From NCBI GenBank assembly GCA_900404475.1, contig OUQQ01000313.1, positions 1 through 26,084 on the forward strand: 26,084 nt of DNA. Direction: 5' to 3'. The translations under genes and the position numbers were made by a program. The stretch is from Spongospora subterranea. Its lineage: Eukaryota > Endomyxa > Phytomyxea > Plasmodiophorida > Plasmodiophoridae. This document shows positions 1 through 9,981 of this stretch, piece by piece. The notes beneath the pieces are model-generated. The model saw nothing but the letters and a program-made list of their open reading frames with translations. It was not told the DNA's origin and did not search any database. Each line of letters starts with the position of its first letter. Position 1 is the stretch's first letter.

Positions 1-59
1 ACCTTCAAGTATTACAATGAACAACACTGGAATTATTGTGACAGACAAAGACTATTCCA

Positions 60-870
60 ACACCTCCGCTCCAAAATAACTGGTCGATTCGGGTTTCTGT
101 TCTTTGTTCCAAAATAAGTGGTCGATAAGGCGAGATGAAACCACACACCTTCACATTAATTAACCAAAACCGCTGTTTGTAGAACTCTTACTTTTCCAGA
201 AAAAAAAAACAGCAAGGAAAACAACATTCAATTTTTTTTTATTGACAACGAGTGGTCGTCATTATTTATGACAGTTGTTTGTGCATTCTTCAGGTTATTC
301 AAATCACAGGGCAGCGACACAGGAAACCGGTCCTTCTTAGTTTTGAAGTGCACAATCGGAAACCCTGCGACTTGATTCGCCTCAGTAAACTTTGGTTTAA
401 ACGAACTGGTTTGACGACCAATGATTCCACTTTTTACATTTCTGTGCACCATAGAAAGAGGAGTTCCTGTCGCCTCAATAATTCCTCTAAGAGTCCCTCG
501 CTTTCTATTAGAGGCGCGCCCGATACTGCCGAACAAATATCGTCATGTCTCTGCTTTCGACCACTTTCTTGCGATGGGAAACGCCTGCATCAACGCTTCC
601 GGCAATCAAAGACTGATCTGTGCGGCGCCAAACTCGGCTAACCGTTATTATATCCAGTTTATCCCGTGTTGGTCGTCTACGTTGGCAAAACTGCCCTTTG
701 CTGGATGCCCAAGGTTGTTGAGCATTGTCAAAAAACTCTTATGAATAGCGCCGCACTGGTCGTTGTTCACAATGAGCCCGGTTCTTATATTCGCCCTTGG
801 CAATTCCAAGTTGTCACTCTCTGCCGCGCGCCGTTGCCTAAAACTCAACACAATGCAAAAGTGGGTGTAT
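60..870 (-). mobile_element. Mariner-like DNA transposon remnant, transposase N-terminal half
   Basis: The minus strand from about 850 to 390 carries, over more than one frame, the N-terminal DNA-binding half of a Tc1/mariner-like transposase. A first helical segment (LIVNNDQCGAIHKSFLTML, near 770-710) leads to a VWRRTDQSLIAG-like stretch near 620. A second helix-turn-helix follows at 500-390 (RGTLRGIIEATGTPLSMVHR, then VKSGII and SSFKPKFTEANQVAGF). This is the usual R-TLR / S-VHR-VKSG / KP-TE-N pattern of mariner-like transposases. The catalytic DDD core that should follow is missing: the coding signal stops near 390, and about 300 bases later comes a terminal-repeat-like motif. Frame changes and stops make it non-functional. 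The family call rests on motif recognition. The right-hand end was not found. Confidence 0.6.
70..126. repeat. Direct repeat of a mariner/Stowaway-like terminal motif
   Basis: The 19-mer tccaaaataactggtcgat at 70-88 recurs at 108-126 with one mismatch (c to g), 38 bases apart. The outer copy is preceded by cacctccgc. The combination resembles the CTCCnTCCG-TCCnAAATAAGTG terminal inverted repeats of mariner-like and Stowaway elements. It lies beyond the 3' end of the minus-strand transposase remnant, where a terminus belongs. The inner copy may be a subterminal transposase-binding repeat. Confidence 0.5.
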
Positions 871-1105
871 TATGAGACGGTTCGTCGAAAGTGGGTGCCA
901 TTGTTGTTCCCATCAATGAAAGAGCCCGATTGCTCTGCAGTCAATAGTGTTGAAACACTTCGCCCGACAAGTTTGTCAAACGTTGCGGAATATATTCCCA
1001 AATCTTTTACCTCTTTAAAAGAGGGATTGTCATTGACGTTCCCTCCGACAATCCCTGGCACACAAGGCAAGAGCAAGTAGTGAAGCGGAATTGACATCGT
1101 GTGAG
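871..1105. other. Unassigned spacer between two transposon remnants
   Basis: Short open frames exist on both strands, but none shows a family I recognise. The stretch lies between the mariner-like remnant and the next transposase and may belong to either. Confidence 0.3.
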
Positions 1106-2100
1106 CGTGGTGGGTCCCTTGGGACGCGACCCGATAAATCCAGATGAAGACTTTTTATTTGGATACATTGATTGGTGAGAGATGGGATAATGGCAATCCG
1201 TGTACAAATGAGCAAGTTCTTCAAGCAATCAGATCGCATTATATCGGCTCCCTTGTATCAACTGAGTTCAAGCAAGTTGTTTCACAACGGCAAAATCTTT
1301 AAATGTTCGTCAAACGCACCAAGGACCGATTCAGATGGTCGAACCGGAAATTTTCGATATCTCAGACGGTTTCTGCTGATTGGAAAACTAGTGCCGAGAC
1401 GCACCCGCTTCACACCTGCCAGGTGTTTCAAACGAACAACGTTGATATCGTCATCGCTGCGGATGAGATGTTCATGCAGTTTCAAGGTACGAAGGACCGT
1501 TGTGGCGCCCGTGTTGGTGTCAATCGTACTTTTAAGGTGAACCCTGTTGATAACGAGAAGGTCGGGTTGACCATTGCCGTCGCTGCCGAGCTGGCGATCT
1601 TCACGGTTGCTGCCACAAAGCGGAATAATGACGGGCAGATTTGGGGGAGATCTGTTCCACGAATAGACGACCAACAAACAGACGGTTCTCACTGACTCAG
1701 CTCACTTCTATTTCTCACCTTTTTATTGAGCCTTTTTCCTGAAAAAACCATCGGGTTGAGGTGGGATCGATCTCACACACACTTTATGGATAACTGGGTC
1801 TTGCGATATAACCGCGAGCACCTTCTGCACGAATCATGATCGCTTTGGTCGAGGCGGGTATGACCTTGGTCATGCAGGTGTGCGATAATTGTGTCAACGA
1901 GCACCTCCGACAAGTACTGCGACCAACGGATCGCCAGCGAGATAGGCACGAAATTGGAGCCTGACGAAACTTGCAAATTCCTCCGAGAAATTTCGTCGAA
2001 GATGCATTCCAACGCGTTAATGCATCTAACGAGGCATCTCTGGATCGCGGACGGATTCCGAACATGCGATCAGGTTCTGTAGCGAATTCAAGCACCACCT
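1106..2100 (+). pseudogene. Decayed DDE-superfamily transposase (family shared with the right end of the window)
   Basis: A transposase-like reading runs on the plus strand across at least four frame changes and stops. In order, it shows DEDFLFGYIDW..RWDNGNP near 1145-1200 and VDIVIAADEMFMQFQG near 1440-1490, which fits the first catalytic Asp (the ADE motif). Next is a KVNPVDNEKVGLTIAVAAELA stretch. MDNWVLRYNREHLLHE near 1785-1830 has the DN of the second acidic motif. VEAGMTLVMQVCDNCVNEHLR near 1850-1910 fits the aGmT-v-Q-cD-vN block. The C-terminal NFVEDAFQRVNASNE at about 1990-2030 matches the same block in the copies near 24.6 and 25.3 kb. It belongs to the DDE_1 (pogo/Tigger-like) type by motif order, which is inference. 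It is clearly inactive. Confidence 0.6.
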
Positions 2101-2400
2101 CAACTCACTAAGTGAAAACTCAATTTACTCAAAGATGAAAGATGCCGTTAGACCATTAAAATTGTTCAATACACCCCTCTCTCGCAAATAGCAGAATAAA
2201 CTGTATTTCCAATAATCAAATCACAGTTTTCCCGTAATTTTTAACTCCAAAAACACAGAAAAGACTCATCCGGTTGTTTGTGATTTTGATGACGAAATAT
2301 TAGTGCTGTACAAGTACAAGTCCACTTGACCTTACTCTTGGGCCTTGGGCTGCTTTATAGTGTCCCGTTATATTTCATTATCATTCATAGTCTGTACCCG
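2101..2400. other. AT-rich stretch without a recognisable gene
   Basis: I see no coding signal. The right part, from 2317, is the start of a 267-bp block duplicated at 3468. It probably holds intron or 5' flanking sequence of the ankyrin-repeat gene fragment that follows. Confidence 0.4.
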
Positions 2401-2583
2401 TTTGGGATATAATATCACAATCATTAGAAGTAATTGGTCATTATTGTGATATCATTATCACAGGAACAGGTATTGCAGAAATAGTGATGATCATGATGAT
2501 GGGTTTTGTCGCAGTCCCCAAATCGCCCAGCTGTTGCTTGAAAGAGGTGCTGACCCGAACTTAGCGGGTAATGATGGGAACAC
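2317..2583 (+). repeat. Segmental duplication, copy 1 (partner 3468-3734)
   Basis: This 267-base block recurs in direct orientation 1151 bases downstream. By eye there are 7 differences, all in the right third: four in an 11-base stretch near 2484 and three scattered in the ankyrin exon. About the first 165 bases are identical. The block spans non-coding sequence plus the first ankyrin exon. Confidence 0.9.
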
Positions 2584-2955
2584 CCCCTTGCATTTCAATA
2601 TCCCTGGGTTTCTGTAAATTGCTCATTCTTCACTCATATATTTAAACATGACTTGAAGTGCTCACAGGACAGACGAATTCATTATTTCGACCATTGAAAA
2701 CATTGATGTCAACCACCACAACGGTGATGGAGACGCTCTTTTCCATAAAGCAGTTATATGTAATCGGTTCGTCGTAATTCGTATTTGGCAGTGATCATCA
2801 TCTCAAAGAAAATCATTTTTAGGGAACACGTAATCAAGGATCTATTGGATAGAGGCGTCAATCCAAGGGTCGTAACTATTACAATAATACAGTTCTGCAC
2901 CTTGCGGTAGAGCATAACCTGTACACTGATCGAATTTCGTATCAATTTTCAACAG
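2400..2955 (+). pseudogene. Ankyrin-repeat protein gene fragment (copy 1), 3' end lost at a gypsy junction
   Basis: Three exons join in phase. The first, about 2480-2613, encodes DHDDGFCRSPQIAQLLLERG and ADPNLAGNDGNTPLHF, a textbook ankyrin repeat. An intron at 2614-2667 (gtaaat...cacag) joins in phase 2 to 2668-2766, giving IENIDVNHHNGDGDALFHKA. An intron at 2767-2822 joins in phase 2 to 2823 onward, giving HVIKDLLDRGVNPRVV. A one-base frameshift near 2884 precedes NNTVLHLAVEHNLYTD, another repeat. At about 2955 the ankyrin reading gives way abruptly to Ty3/gypsy integrase. The 5' exons and the 3' end are missing, so this is probably a truncated paralogue. Intact splice sites and phases suggest recent decay. 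Confidence 0.65.
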
Positions 2956-3466
2956 GACGACTGGGCGGATTTATTACCCATGGCCGAGTTCGCCTACAAT
3001 AATGCCGATCACTCGGCGACGAAGATGACGCCATTTTTCGCGGTTTACGGTTCCCATCCCCGATTCGACAATGCGACAACGTGTTCCGTCAGTACCCACC
3101 TTTTGGCTGACGATCGCGCGAATCACATTAACAATGTGCGACAATTCCTTAAGACACAGCTCCAACGCGCAGCCCGGGATATGAAGCGTTTTACAGACAA
3201 AAAAAGATAACCGAATCCACACTACGTTGTAGGCGATAAGGTTTGGTTAAGCTCCAACGGCATCTCGACTAACCGTCCTAGTGCTAAATTTAGCAGTCGC
3301 AAACTTGGGCTTTATAGGATAACCGAGATCATTAATCCAGTTACCTATAGGTTATCATTGCCTGACACGTCCAAGCTCCATAATGCCTTTCACACCGCAC
3401 TGCAGTCACCATATATAGAGAATGATATCCCAGAGCGTACTCAACCGCCACCGCCTCCCGTGATCC
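2956..3466 (+). mobile_element. Ty3/gypsy retrotransposon fragment: integrase core C-terminus and tail
   Basis: The reading starts DDWADLLPMAEFAYNN, then has HSATKMTPFFAVYGSHPR, the conserved end of a Ty3/gypsy integrase catalytic domain. It continues with the RAARDMKRFTDKKR helix. An in-frame TAA at 3208-3210 interrupts it where the family has a basic residue. The same frame resumes as NPHYVVGDKVWLSS, KLGLYRITEIINPVTYRLSL and KLHNAFHTALQSPY, the integrase C-terminal GPY/F-like region, and ends at the N at 3467. No LTR is visible. The left junction cuts directly into ankyrin sequence, so this is a fragment and not a full insertion. Confidence 0.85.
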
Positions 3467-3467
3467 N
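3467..3467. other. Single undetermined base at a repeat junction
   Basis: The only N in the window sits exactly between the gypsy fragment and the start of the duplicated block. This is typical of a scaffold join or an unresolved assembly branch. Confidence 0.9.
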
Positions 3468-3734
3468 CAAGTCCACTTGACCTTACTCTTGGGCCTTGGG
3501 CTGCTTTATAGTGTCCCGTTATATTTCATTATCATTCATAGTCTGTACCCGTTTGGGATATAATATCACAATCATTAGAAGTAATTGGTCATTATTGTGA
3601 TATCATTATCACAGGAACAGGTATTGCAGAGATTCTGATGAACATGATGATGGGTTTTGTCGCAGTCTCCAAATCGCCCAGCTGTTGTTTGAAAGAGGTG
3701 CTGACCCGAACTTAGCGGATAATGATGGGAACAC
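3468..3734 (+). pseudogene. Ankyrin-repeat gene fragment (copy 2) in the duplicated block
   Basis: This is the second copy of the 267-base block. Its exon reads DSDEHDDGFCRSLQIAQLLF, then ERGADPNLADNDGNTAL, and stops where minus-strand gypsy sequence begins at about 3735. The exon has a canonical ADPNLADNDGNTAL loop, whereas copy 1 has G for the D. Copy 2 therefore looks closer to an ankyrin consensus, and the two are paralogous, not identical. Truncated on the right by the retrotransposon junction. Confidence 0.65.
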
Positions 3735-4560
3735 AGCTTTGAATGGGAAGTGGATGTATATAGTCCCGAAGGTTTCCAGCGGGAAACCTTTGACCGCGCA
3801 CAAACGCCACAAGATCCAACGAAAGACTTGACCATCGAGCGCATTGCAGGCCACGTAAACGCCTGGTATTCAACTCACAAGTCTTACTGATATCGAAATG
3901 ACCAGCTATTGGAGAATCGTGGACAAGAGGACATAATTTGCAATTGCTTTGTTATGTCGTGTACACGCTCAGGTTTTAATGGGCACAGAGTCATCGCATT
4001 CACGAAGCGCGAATTGGCAAATACGGGTTGTTGAAGATTGAGGTCAGGACTCTTAGAAAGGTCAGGACGACGTGACAATGCATCTGGCTTTTGAGTAAGG
4101 GACCGTGGACGATGGCGGGTGTCAAAATTGAATTCCGACAGAAATACTGACCAACGCTCTTGTCCACGATTCAAATGCTTTGACATCATGAACCACTCGA
4201 GATTCTTGTGATCGCTTATCACGAGGATAGGGGAACTTGAGCCGTCAACGTAATGGCGCCATGTCTGGAAAAAAGGAACAGTCGAAAGTAGCTCCTTGTC
4301 ATATATTTCGTAGTAGTTCAGCTCAGCTTGGAGTTAGCTTTCGTGAATAAAAGGCGACAAAATATAACCCATCACGATGTTGTTGTTGAGACAAAATAGC
4401 GCTCAGAGTAAAATCGGAGGCATCAGCTTCAACAACGGTGCCTAGAGCAGGGTCAACATGTTTGAAAACAGGGGCCTGGACAAATGCGAACTTCAACATT
4501 GAGAATGCACGATCTGCTGGTGGGCTCCCATTGAAAAGCGACATCGGTTCTGGTCAAAGT
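3735..4560 (-). mobile_element. Ty3/gypsy pol fragment: RT thumb, RNase H, integrase zinc finger
   Basis: Reading from 4544 down on the minus strand gives [20 protein letters not shown] then FTLSAILSQ, the RT-to-RNase H transition with the D of the RNase H site. FYSRKL follows, then after a frameshift [14 protein letters not shown] and FFQTWRHYVDG. ISDHKNLEWFM, LSEFNFDTRHRPRS and KPDALSRRPD are the end of RNase H. After a short deleted stretch near 3880-3850, MRSMVKSFVGSCGVCARSKV and KPSGLYTSTSHS form the HHCC integrase finger region with its C-x2-C. There is no catalytic RT YxDD and no LTR. The fragment is truncated at about 3735 against ankyrin copy 2. It is inactive because of frameshifts. 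Confidence 0.85.
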
Positions 4561-4835
4561 TTATAACTAATTACTTATATGACAATACTGTTTGATAAAT
4601 TCATCCCCTGACAGTCTTGGACTCATTGTGTTTGCTTTGGCTGGTCGCCAAACATCGCCTCAGTTGCCATTCCCGTTGGGTTGTGCCAGTCCCTACTAAA
4701 GGTCAAAGCATCATAGTACTAAGAACATTCGTGATTGATTTATTTTCAGCAAAGAAAACGCAATGAGGCGCAAACACGTCGAAACGGTGAGAGTTAGTGA
4801 AATAAAGACACGGAAACTATATTCACGAAACGAAA
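4561..4835. other. Spacer between gypsy fragment and HECT gene 3' end
   Basis: I see no gene. The right part is the likely 3' untranslated region of the HECT gene on the minus strand. Confidence 0.4.
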
Positions 4836-7833
4836 TCATCTAAAAGAGAATTGCCCACATTCTCGAATGGCTTTGAGAAGTTTGTCTTGTAAAGTCTCCT
4901 TGTTCGAATATGGCGGTAATTCAAGTATATTGGCGCAGGTGTGAGAGCATGGTAGGTTCATAGTAAGATCTGAAGATACCCAGTGAATTGTGAAATGGGG
5001 TCGGAGGGCGGCGGCACCTCCAACAGGAAGGCGACAGTTTCCTGTCACGAACTGCAAAAAAAGTTTCTTATCTTCACTGTCTAACTCGAATAAAACCTCC
5101 CAGAAATTCTTGATCACCGGATGGTCCTCCGAATATTGTAGTGCCAACCTATTCAGCACGTCAGAGAGCGGAAAAGGATTTCCAAAGCAGGTCGGACCTG
5201 GTAAATTGTCGAAGGTCAGCAAAATCATATGCTGCAGACCCACAAAGAAGCAACTCCAGTTCACGATGATTCAATGAAGGCATAGGCTCTTTGGCAATGA
5301 TTTTACGAAAGCTGGAAAAAAATGTTGGTTAAGCATTGTTGTAGCCAACGAGAAAAGACGACGATAAGAATACCCTTTGCAAAAGGCTTGATATTGCTTT
5401 TTCACGTCAGTAAACAGGAGTTTCTGTGTATAGGCTTCAACATATTCAAAGCGGTTGGCGAGATCAACTAGTTTGGTTTTCAGGTCGCCATGGCCCTGAT
5501 CGTGCCTAATTCGCTTCGGTTCATCACGTTCGTAGCGGTGTCGACGTTTTCCTGTTTGCGTCGGTTTCTGATTTAGTTCGAATGGAAGATTCATGATAGC
5601 CATGTCATCTTTTGACAAAAAAATTGAGGAATTGTTGAACAGAACAAATCCGACCATCACCTGCTGTTCGAGACGGATCCAAAAGGTATTGCATACTTCG
5701 GTAGAGTGCTGGGCTATAGGATGCCAGATCTTTCATCCCAGTTGGTTTGCCTAATATGTGCTTATAGAAACATTCAGGAAAGTGCAGAGCCATAGGTATC
5801 TGGAGACGAAACCCTAATCCTATGATGGCACCTGAAAGGCTTCAGCGACCAAACAATTTGGGAAAACATCTGGTGAATGAGAACTTGAACAACCATAACT
5901 CCATTTGCATTAATACTTATCGAACAAACAAATTTGCCCTGTTTCAATGACAAACATCAAGTCAAGTCGTGCAACGAACCAATGCGATACAATCGGTCCA
6001 ACTCGTGAGAACTCTTCGGATTAAACCACATATTTCCAGTCTCGTCATCAACTACAAAAACCTTATCTGATTAACCACGATGTCACTAACTGTTTCAAAG
6101 ATTCTGACAGCAGCACGGTTTACCTTCAGGTAGTTTTAAGGAGAATAAGTTGAAGAATTCCTTCGTGAGACCACCGCGGTCCTGACCAAGTTCTCCTTTG
6201 AACGAGACCTGAAATGGCATTGGGTTTTGAGACCCAATTCTGGGAGACAATGACTAACCTTAATATCATCCATAAATAAACTCTGCTGGATGTCATCAAC
6301 CGCAGCTATTGCATCGTCGATCACAGATTCACGATTGACCTGGAGACAAATCAAGACAAGACATTAGCTGTAGATGGGCAACTTTTGAATTGAATTATCA
6401 AATCTCAAACGATTCAGACAAGGGTGAAAATCATGTTCTTTAAGTATACCGTAATTGATACCGAGTAACAAACGAGTTTGAAACTCAGTTTCAGAAGTTT
6501 CTGCTTCACTTGCAGCCCAATGACGAAGGGATATTTTGAGATAATAACTTTTTTTTGATGAGTTAGGCTGTTTGCATTTTCAGACAATGAAATGGTGATC
6601 ATGTCGTTATAAAAGTGTTCAAAAGGCACCGCATCATTCCTCGCCAAATTCTGATTGTAAATCTTCTTCATGAAACGCAAGGCAAAAAGCAAATGGTTAT
6701 TGTCGACTCTAGCCCAAAGTCCGCCCCTGGATGATACATGATTTTGAATGACAACTGATTATGATGAGAACAAACCTTACAAGTTAGGGTCAATATACTT
6801 GTGTATATCAGCAATCAGCGAGAGTAACTCTGGCTTTTTTAATACACTGAGTAAACGCATGCACTTCCTCGAACACTTATTTGGGCAAGACGTCTGAAGA
6901 AAAGTCAAGTGCCAAATATTTGCGGCAAATTCGTCCGGAACTCGATCAAGGCGCAGGGCCGACTAAACAGAGTCTTAGAGCTGACCACACACTGCAGATA
7001 TGTGGAAATTACACGAAATAATATCCAGTAGGCTGTAAGTGGATTTGATGGGACGACTGATTCACTAGATAAGTCACGACAGACATTTGTGAATAATTGC
7101 ATAAACAGCTCAACGAAATGCATCTTTTCTCCTCCACAGTTAATCACAGATTGCCACGTCGCAGCGGCCGTATTGACGTGATCCATAGTGGGAAACGACC
7201 TGAGAAGAGACTCAACATTTTGCAATACCTATAAAAACATCAGCCGAATGTCTCTCAATACGTTCTAGATTATGGATTAACAAACTCTACTCAGTCTCGC
7301 CATCGCTTGTTTTTTATGCCCTTTGGACATCAGCGAGATGATCGCTGTATTTTTATATAGGGATTAATCATAAACATTGTCGAATCAGAGAATGTACCAG
7401 TTGGATCTTGGTTAGATTTAATCGCGAACACATGTCTTGATGGCGATGCGGAATCGGAGCTGCGATCTGTAGATATTGACGGATTTGGACCAGAGAGTTT
7501 TCTGGAGTCATTTTCGGCGATTTTTGAAGAACTTGAACCAGCAGCGTCTTGAATTTGCGGTGGGCGATTGATGTCCCTTTGGGTTACCACTTGTTCGAGA
7601 GTCATGTTATCGTCGAATGGTTGATGCGACCGGGCAACATCATCGATCTGGGAATACAAGTGTGTTGAAATTAACTTCACGAGTGGTCCATTAAAGATTT
7701 AGACCTGATGGTCGCGATCGATGGTGGAAGCTGGGCTCCCGTATTGGCAGCATAGTATTATCACGAGGATCATGGTTCCATGTTCGAAGAAACAGGAACA
7801 GAGGAAAGTTCGTTCATTTTTAGTCGACATCAT
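4836..7833 (-). CDS. HECT-domain E3 ubiquitin-protein ligase (UBE3A/HECTD2-like), about 11 exons
   Basis: HECT ligases take ubiquitin from an E2 onto a catalytic Cys and pass it to substrates. The C-terminal half is clearly HECT: VNRESVIDDAIAAVDDIQQ, then after an intron VSFKGELGQDRGGLTKEFF. Further exons give VVDDETGNMWFNPKSSHELD, GAIIGLGFRLQIPMALHFPE with CFYKHILGK, AYTQKLLFTDVKKQYQAF, FRKIIAKEPMPSLNHRELEL and KNFWEVLFELDSEDKKLFLQ with FVTGNCRLPVGG. The active-site block is NLPCSHTCANILELPPYS (Cys in SHTC), ending CGQFSFR-stop at 4836. Upstream exons carry ISLMSKGHKKQAMARL, VLQNVESLLRSFPTM and LLFALRFMKKIYNQN. The first ATG pair is at 7833, with an in-frame stop just upstream. Exon 1 (7833-7705) joins in phase 0 to 7647. 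The N-terminal 43 residues include a hydrophobic run, MILVIILCC. Residues between are Ser-rich and disordered. Some internal splice sites are uncertain. Confidence 0.85.
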
Positions 7834-8300
7834 CCGCAAACGATTAGAATCGCTATGACACAGGTATCAATTGTGCGATACCAGTTCAAGACGCATTATA
7901 TACAGGAACAGGCCCCATTTGTCAATAGGAGTTTATTTTTAGCTTTGGTCCCTGTCTGCAAGTGTTCGAATACTCCGTGGTCATGGATTGAGGGAGCACT
8001 GTGTAACCCCGGACATTTCGCTGGTACTAGGACAAAACGGACGGACAAAGCGCAATTTCTGATCTCAAAATTGGTCCAATAAAAAAAAGTTAGGACCGAT
8101 CGCAAAGATTTTTGGATTGAGTTATTGATTTTTTCCGTTCCTGGTGCTAGGTCGAATTTGACCATTCTGTCCTACGAAAAAAGTCGGGTAGGACAAAATT
8201 TCAAGTATCAAGATCAAGCTTACATGCAAAAAAATCGTATCTCAGGTGAATATAGTATGTTTAGTATTTCGCTCAGGTTACTTTTTTCACCCTAGGCTCA
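7834..8300. other. Intergenic stretch upstream of the HECT gene
   Basis: Open frames of about 90-100 codons exist on both strands but match nothing I know. It probably holds the HECT promoter. A perfect 8-bp inverted repeat (TGTCCTAC / GTAGGACA) with a 12-base loop lies at 8168-8195. It is too short to call functional. Confidence 0.3.
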
Positions 8301-8302
8301 CA

Positions 8303-9300
8303 TTACAATCTACGTCGTTCCGAACGCGCACGCTTCGGTGGTGGAAGCCTGTTCGAGTGAGTTCGCACTGAAATATCATGGCCATGATCTTGGCACGGGT
8401 CAAGCAGCTGTTCACTTTCATCAAAACAGCTGAAAACAGCTGTTTGCGTCAGAACGATTAACTTTGCAAAGTGCCAAATCACAAACTGAACACTTCCATT
8501 TTGTCTTCCGTCCATGACGAGAATGAATCACTTCATCAGCATGCATCTGCGTCCTACGGCAACACCAGATACAGCTGAGCTGGGAACTTGAGGAGAGAGC
8601 CTCGTGTTGTAGTCTGACGTTTCGCCATTTGGCAATTAGCTTGGTTCGCCTGAAATATGATTCCCGTATGTTGTACGCGTTCTCAACTACCCCTTCAGGT
8701 GCTGTCTGGACCAGACTGTCCACGTCGCTGGACTCTGCCTCTAATCCGGCCACCTGAACTGTGAGGTCGTTTGCCAACAACGAGCAGAACTGTCGAAACG
8801 ATAGTTGTCGGGATCGTTGCGATTAAAACATCCGGAACGAGATACATTCATCGCTCAGCAAAAATGCTTCGGAACGACTATGAATGAATGTGTGGTAAGC
8901 GTTGTAAATCGTAAAACAATTTTGCCGCAATTGAGTGTGAAATCCTTCCTTGAAGCCACATGACCACCACAGCACAATGAAGTGGCATTCGACACAATTG
9001 TTAGCGATAGGAGGACGTCAGTTGCCGTTGCTGGAGACTATGGTTTCCGAAATACTGCTCGACAATGCCTTGAGAATTTTTTATAGCGTTGGAAATTCAT
9101 TTCCAATGCCAGTAGAGGGAAGTCGTTACGATGATCGGGGTTGAAGAGCAGCGTGTGACACCTTGTAAAATGCAAGCATCAATTCGACACGAATGAACGC
9201 AGTGATGTCGGAATTGGTTACTGGATCTGAAGATGAATTGGCGTTGATAAAATTTTTTATGAGGCCAAGGACCATGGCATCGAGCCACACATTGAGGATT
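8303..9300 (-). pseudogene. Decayed piggyBac-like transposase
   Basis: At 9300-9140 the minus strand reads ILNVWLDAMVLGLIKNFINA, then SDPVTNSDITAFIRVELMLA and FYKVSH. This resembles the start of the piggyBac DDE domain (TN, then T-EI-aFI-v-LlM). At 8780-8420 another frame reads VENAYNIRESYFRRTKLIAK, then LSCIWCCRRTQMHADEV, RKTKWKCSVCDLALC and CFQLF. This is a C-terminal cysteine-rich finger of the piggyBac type: C-x2-C, then K-W-C-x2-C, LC, CF. Only about 350 bases separate the two parts, so most of the catalytic core is deleted, and the reading has many stops. Family assignment is by motif pattern and is moderate. A domesticated zinc-binding fragment is less likely. Confidence 0.5.
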
Positions 9301-9890
9301 TGCTTGGTTTCACTTTTCTGATGTCCCTGATCGCGTTGGAAACTTCCAATTATTCATAGTCCGACATCTGGGTTTTTATATGGGGATGAGGGGAGGCAAT
9401 CAATGGAAGACTTGATATCCTGTAATAGTGCTTTCTGCCTCGGCCTGAGGTTCCTCAGTAGTACTTGCTCGAATGCGGTCAGATCTATACTCCTGGTAAA
9501 CCCAATGCCCATTACAAAGTGCGACGTCCAGTTAGTTGTTCTTTGAAATTAAACGTCAGAAACTACAGTACCGAGAAATCAGGAGCCCCAACAGGAACAT
9601 ACGAAACCCATCGATCATCGATCACATTGACCAAGCGGCACGGTCTATCTGATGGAGAGAGGAAAACTCCAAAAAAGGACTATCAGCACTTCGCGAAGTT
9701 CGTAAATATGACGATGAGATTGGTTGGTGAGGTACTCACAAAACAGGCTTCGTTGTAGCCTGCCGGCGATTATGGATGGGTGTTGAGGTTGCATTGGGCA
9801 ACCTACCGAAGTTTCAGCATTTATGTCAAATATGATTATCTGCATGAGTCACGTTGAATTCTCTGGTTTTTACTGTTGAGTCAACAGGTT
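9301..9890. other. Unassigned stretch, probably 5' part of the piggyBac-like remnant
   Basis: The minus strand has short protein-like patches but no continuous gene. The plus-strand open frame at 9465-9758 is not supported by any recognisable domain. The right end should contain the promoter of the secreted-protein gene that follows. Confidence 0.3.
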
Positions 9891-9981
9891 ATTGGGCTTG
9901 CTGACTCACAACCCAAGTCGACAGGCTAACTCACAACGCCTCATTAAATTAATTCCAAATCATCTACAACAGGTTTTTGCG

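Noticed and set aside
252..744. Overlapping plus-strand open frames of 107-129 codons
   Set aside because: They are the opposite strand of the mariner-like transposase and show no domain of their own.
1282..1692. 136-codon minus-strand open frame
   Set aside because: It mirrors the plus-strand transposase with its ADE motif; no independent similarity.
4990..5277. 95-codon plus-strand open frame
   Set aside because: It lies opposite the HECT active-site exons.
8168..8195. Stem-loop TGTCCTAC/GTAGGACA as a terminator or RNA element
   Set aside because: An 8-bp stem alone is expected by chance in 26 kb and no gene ends there.
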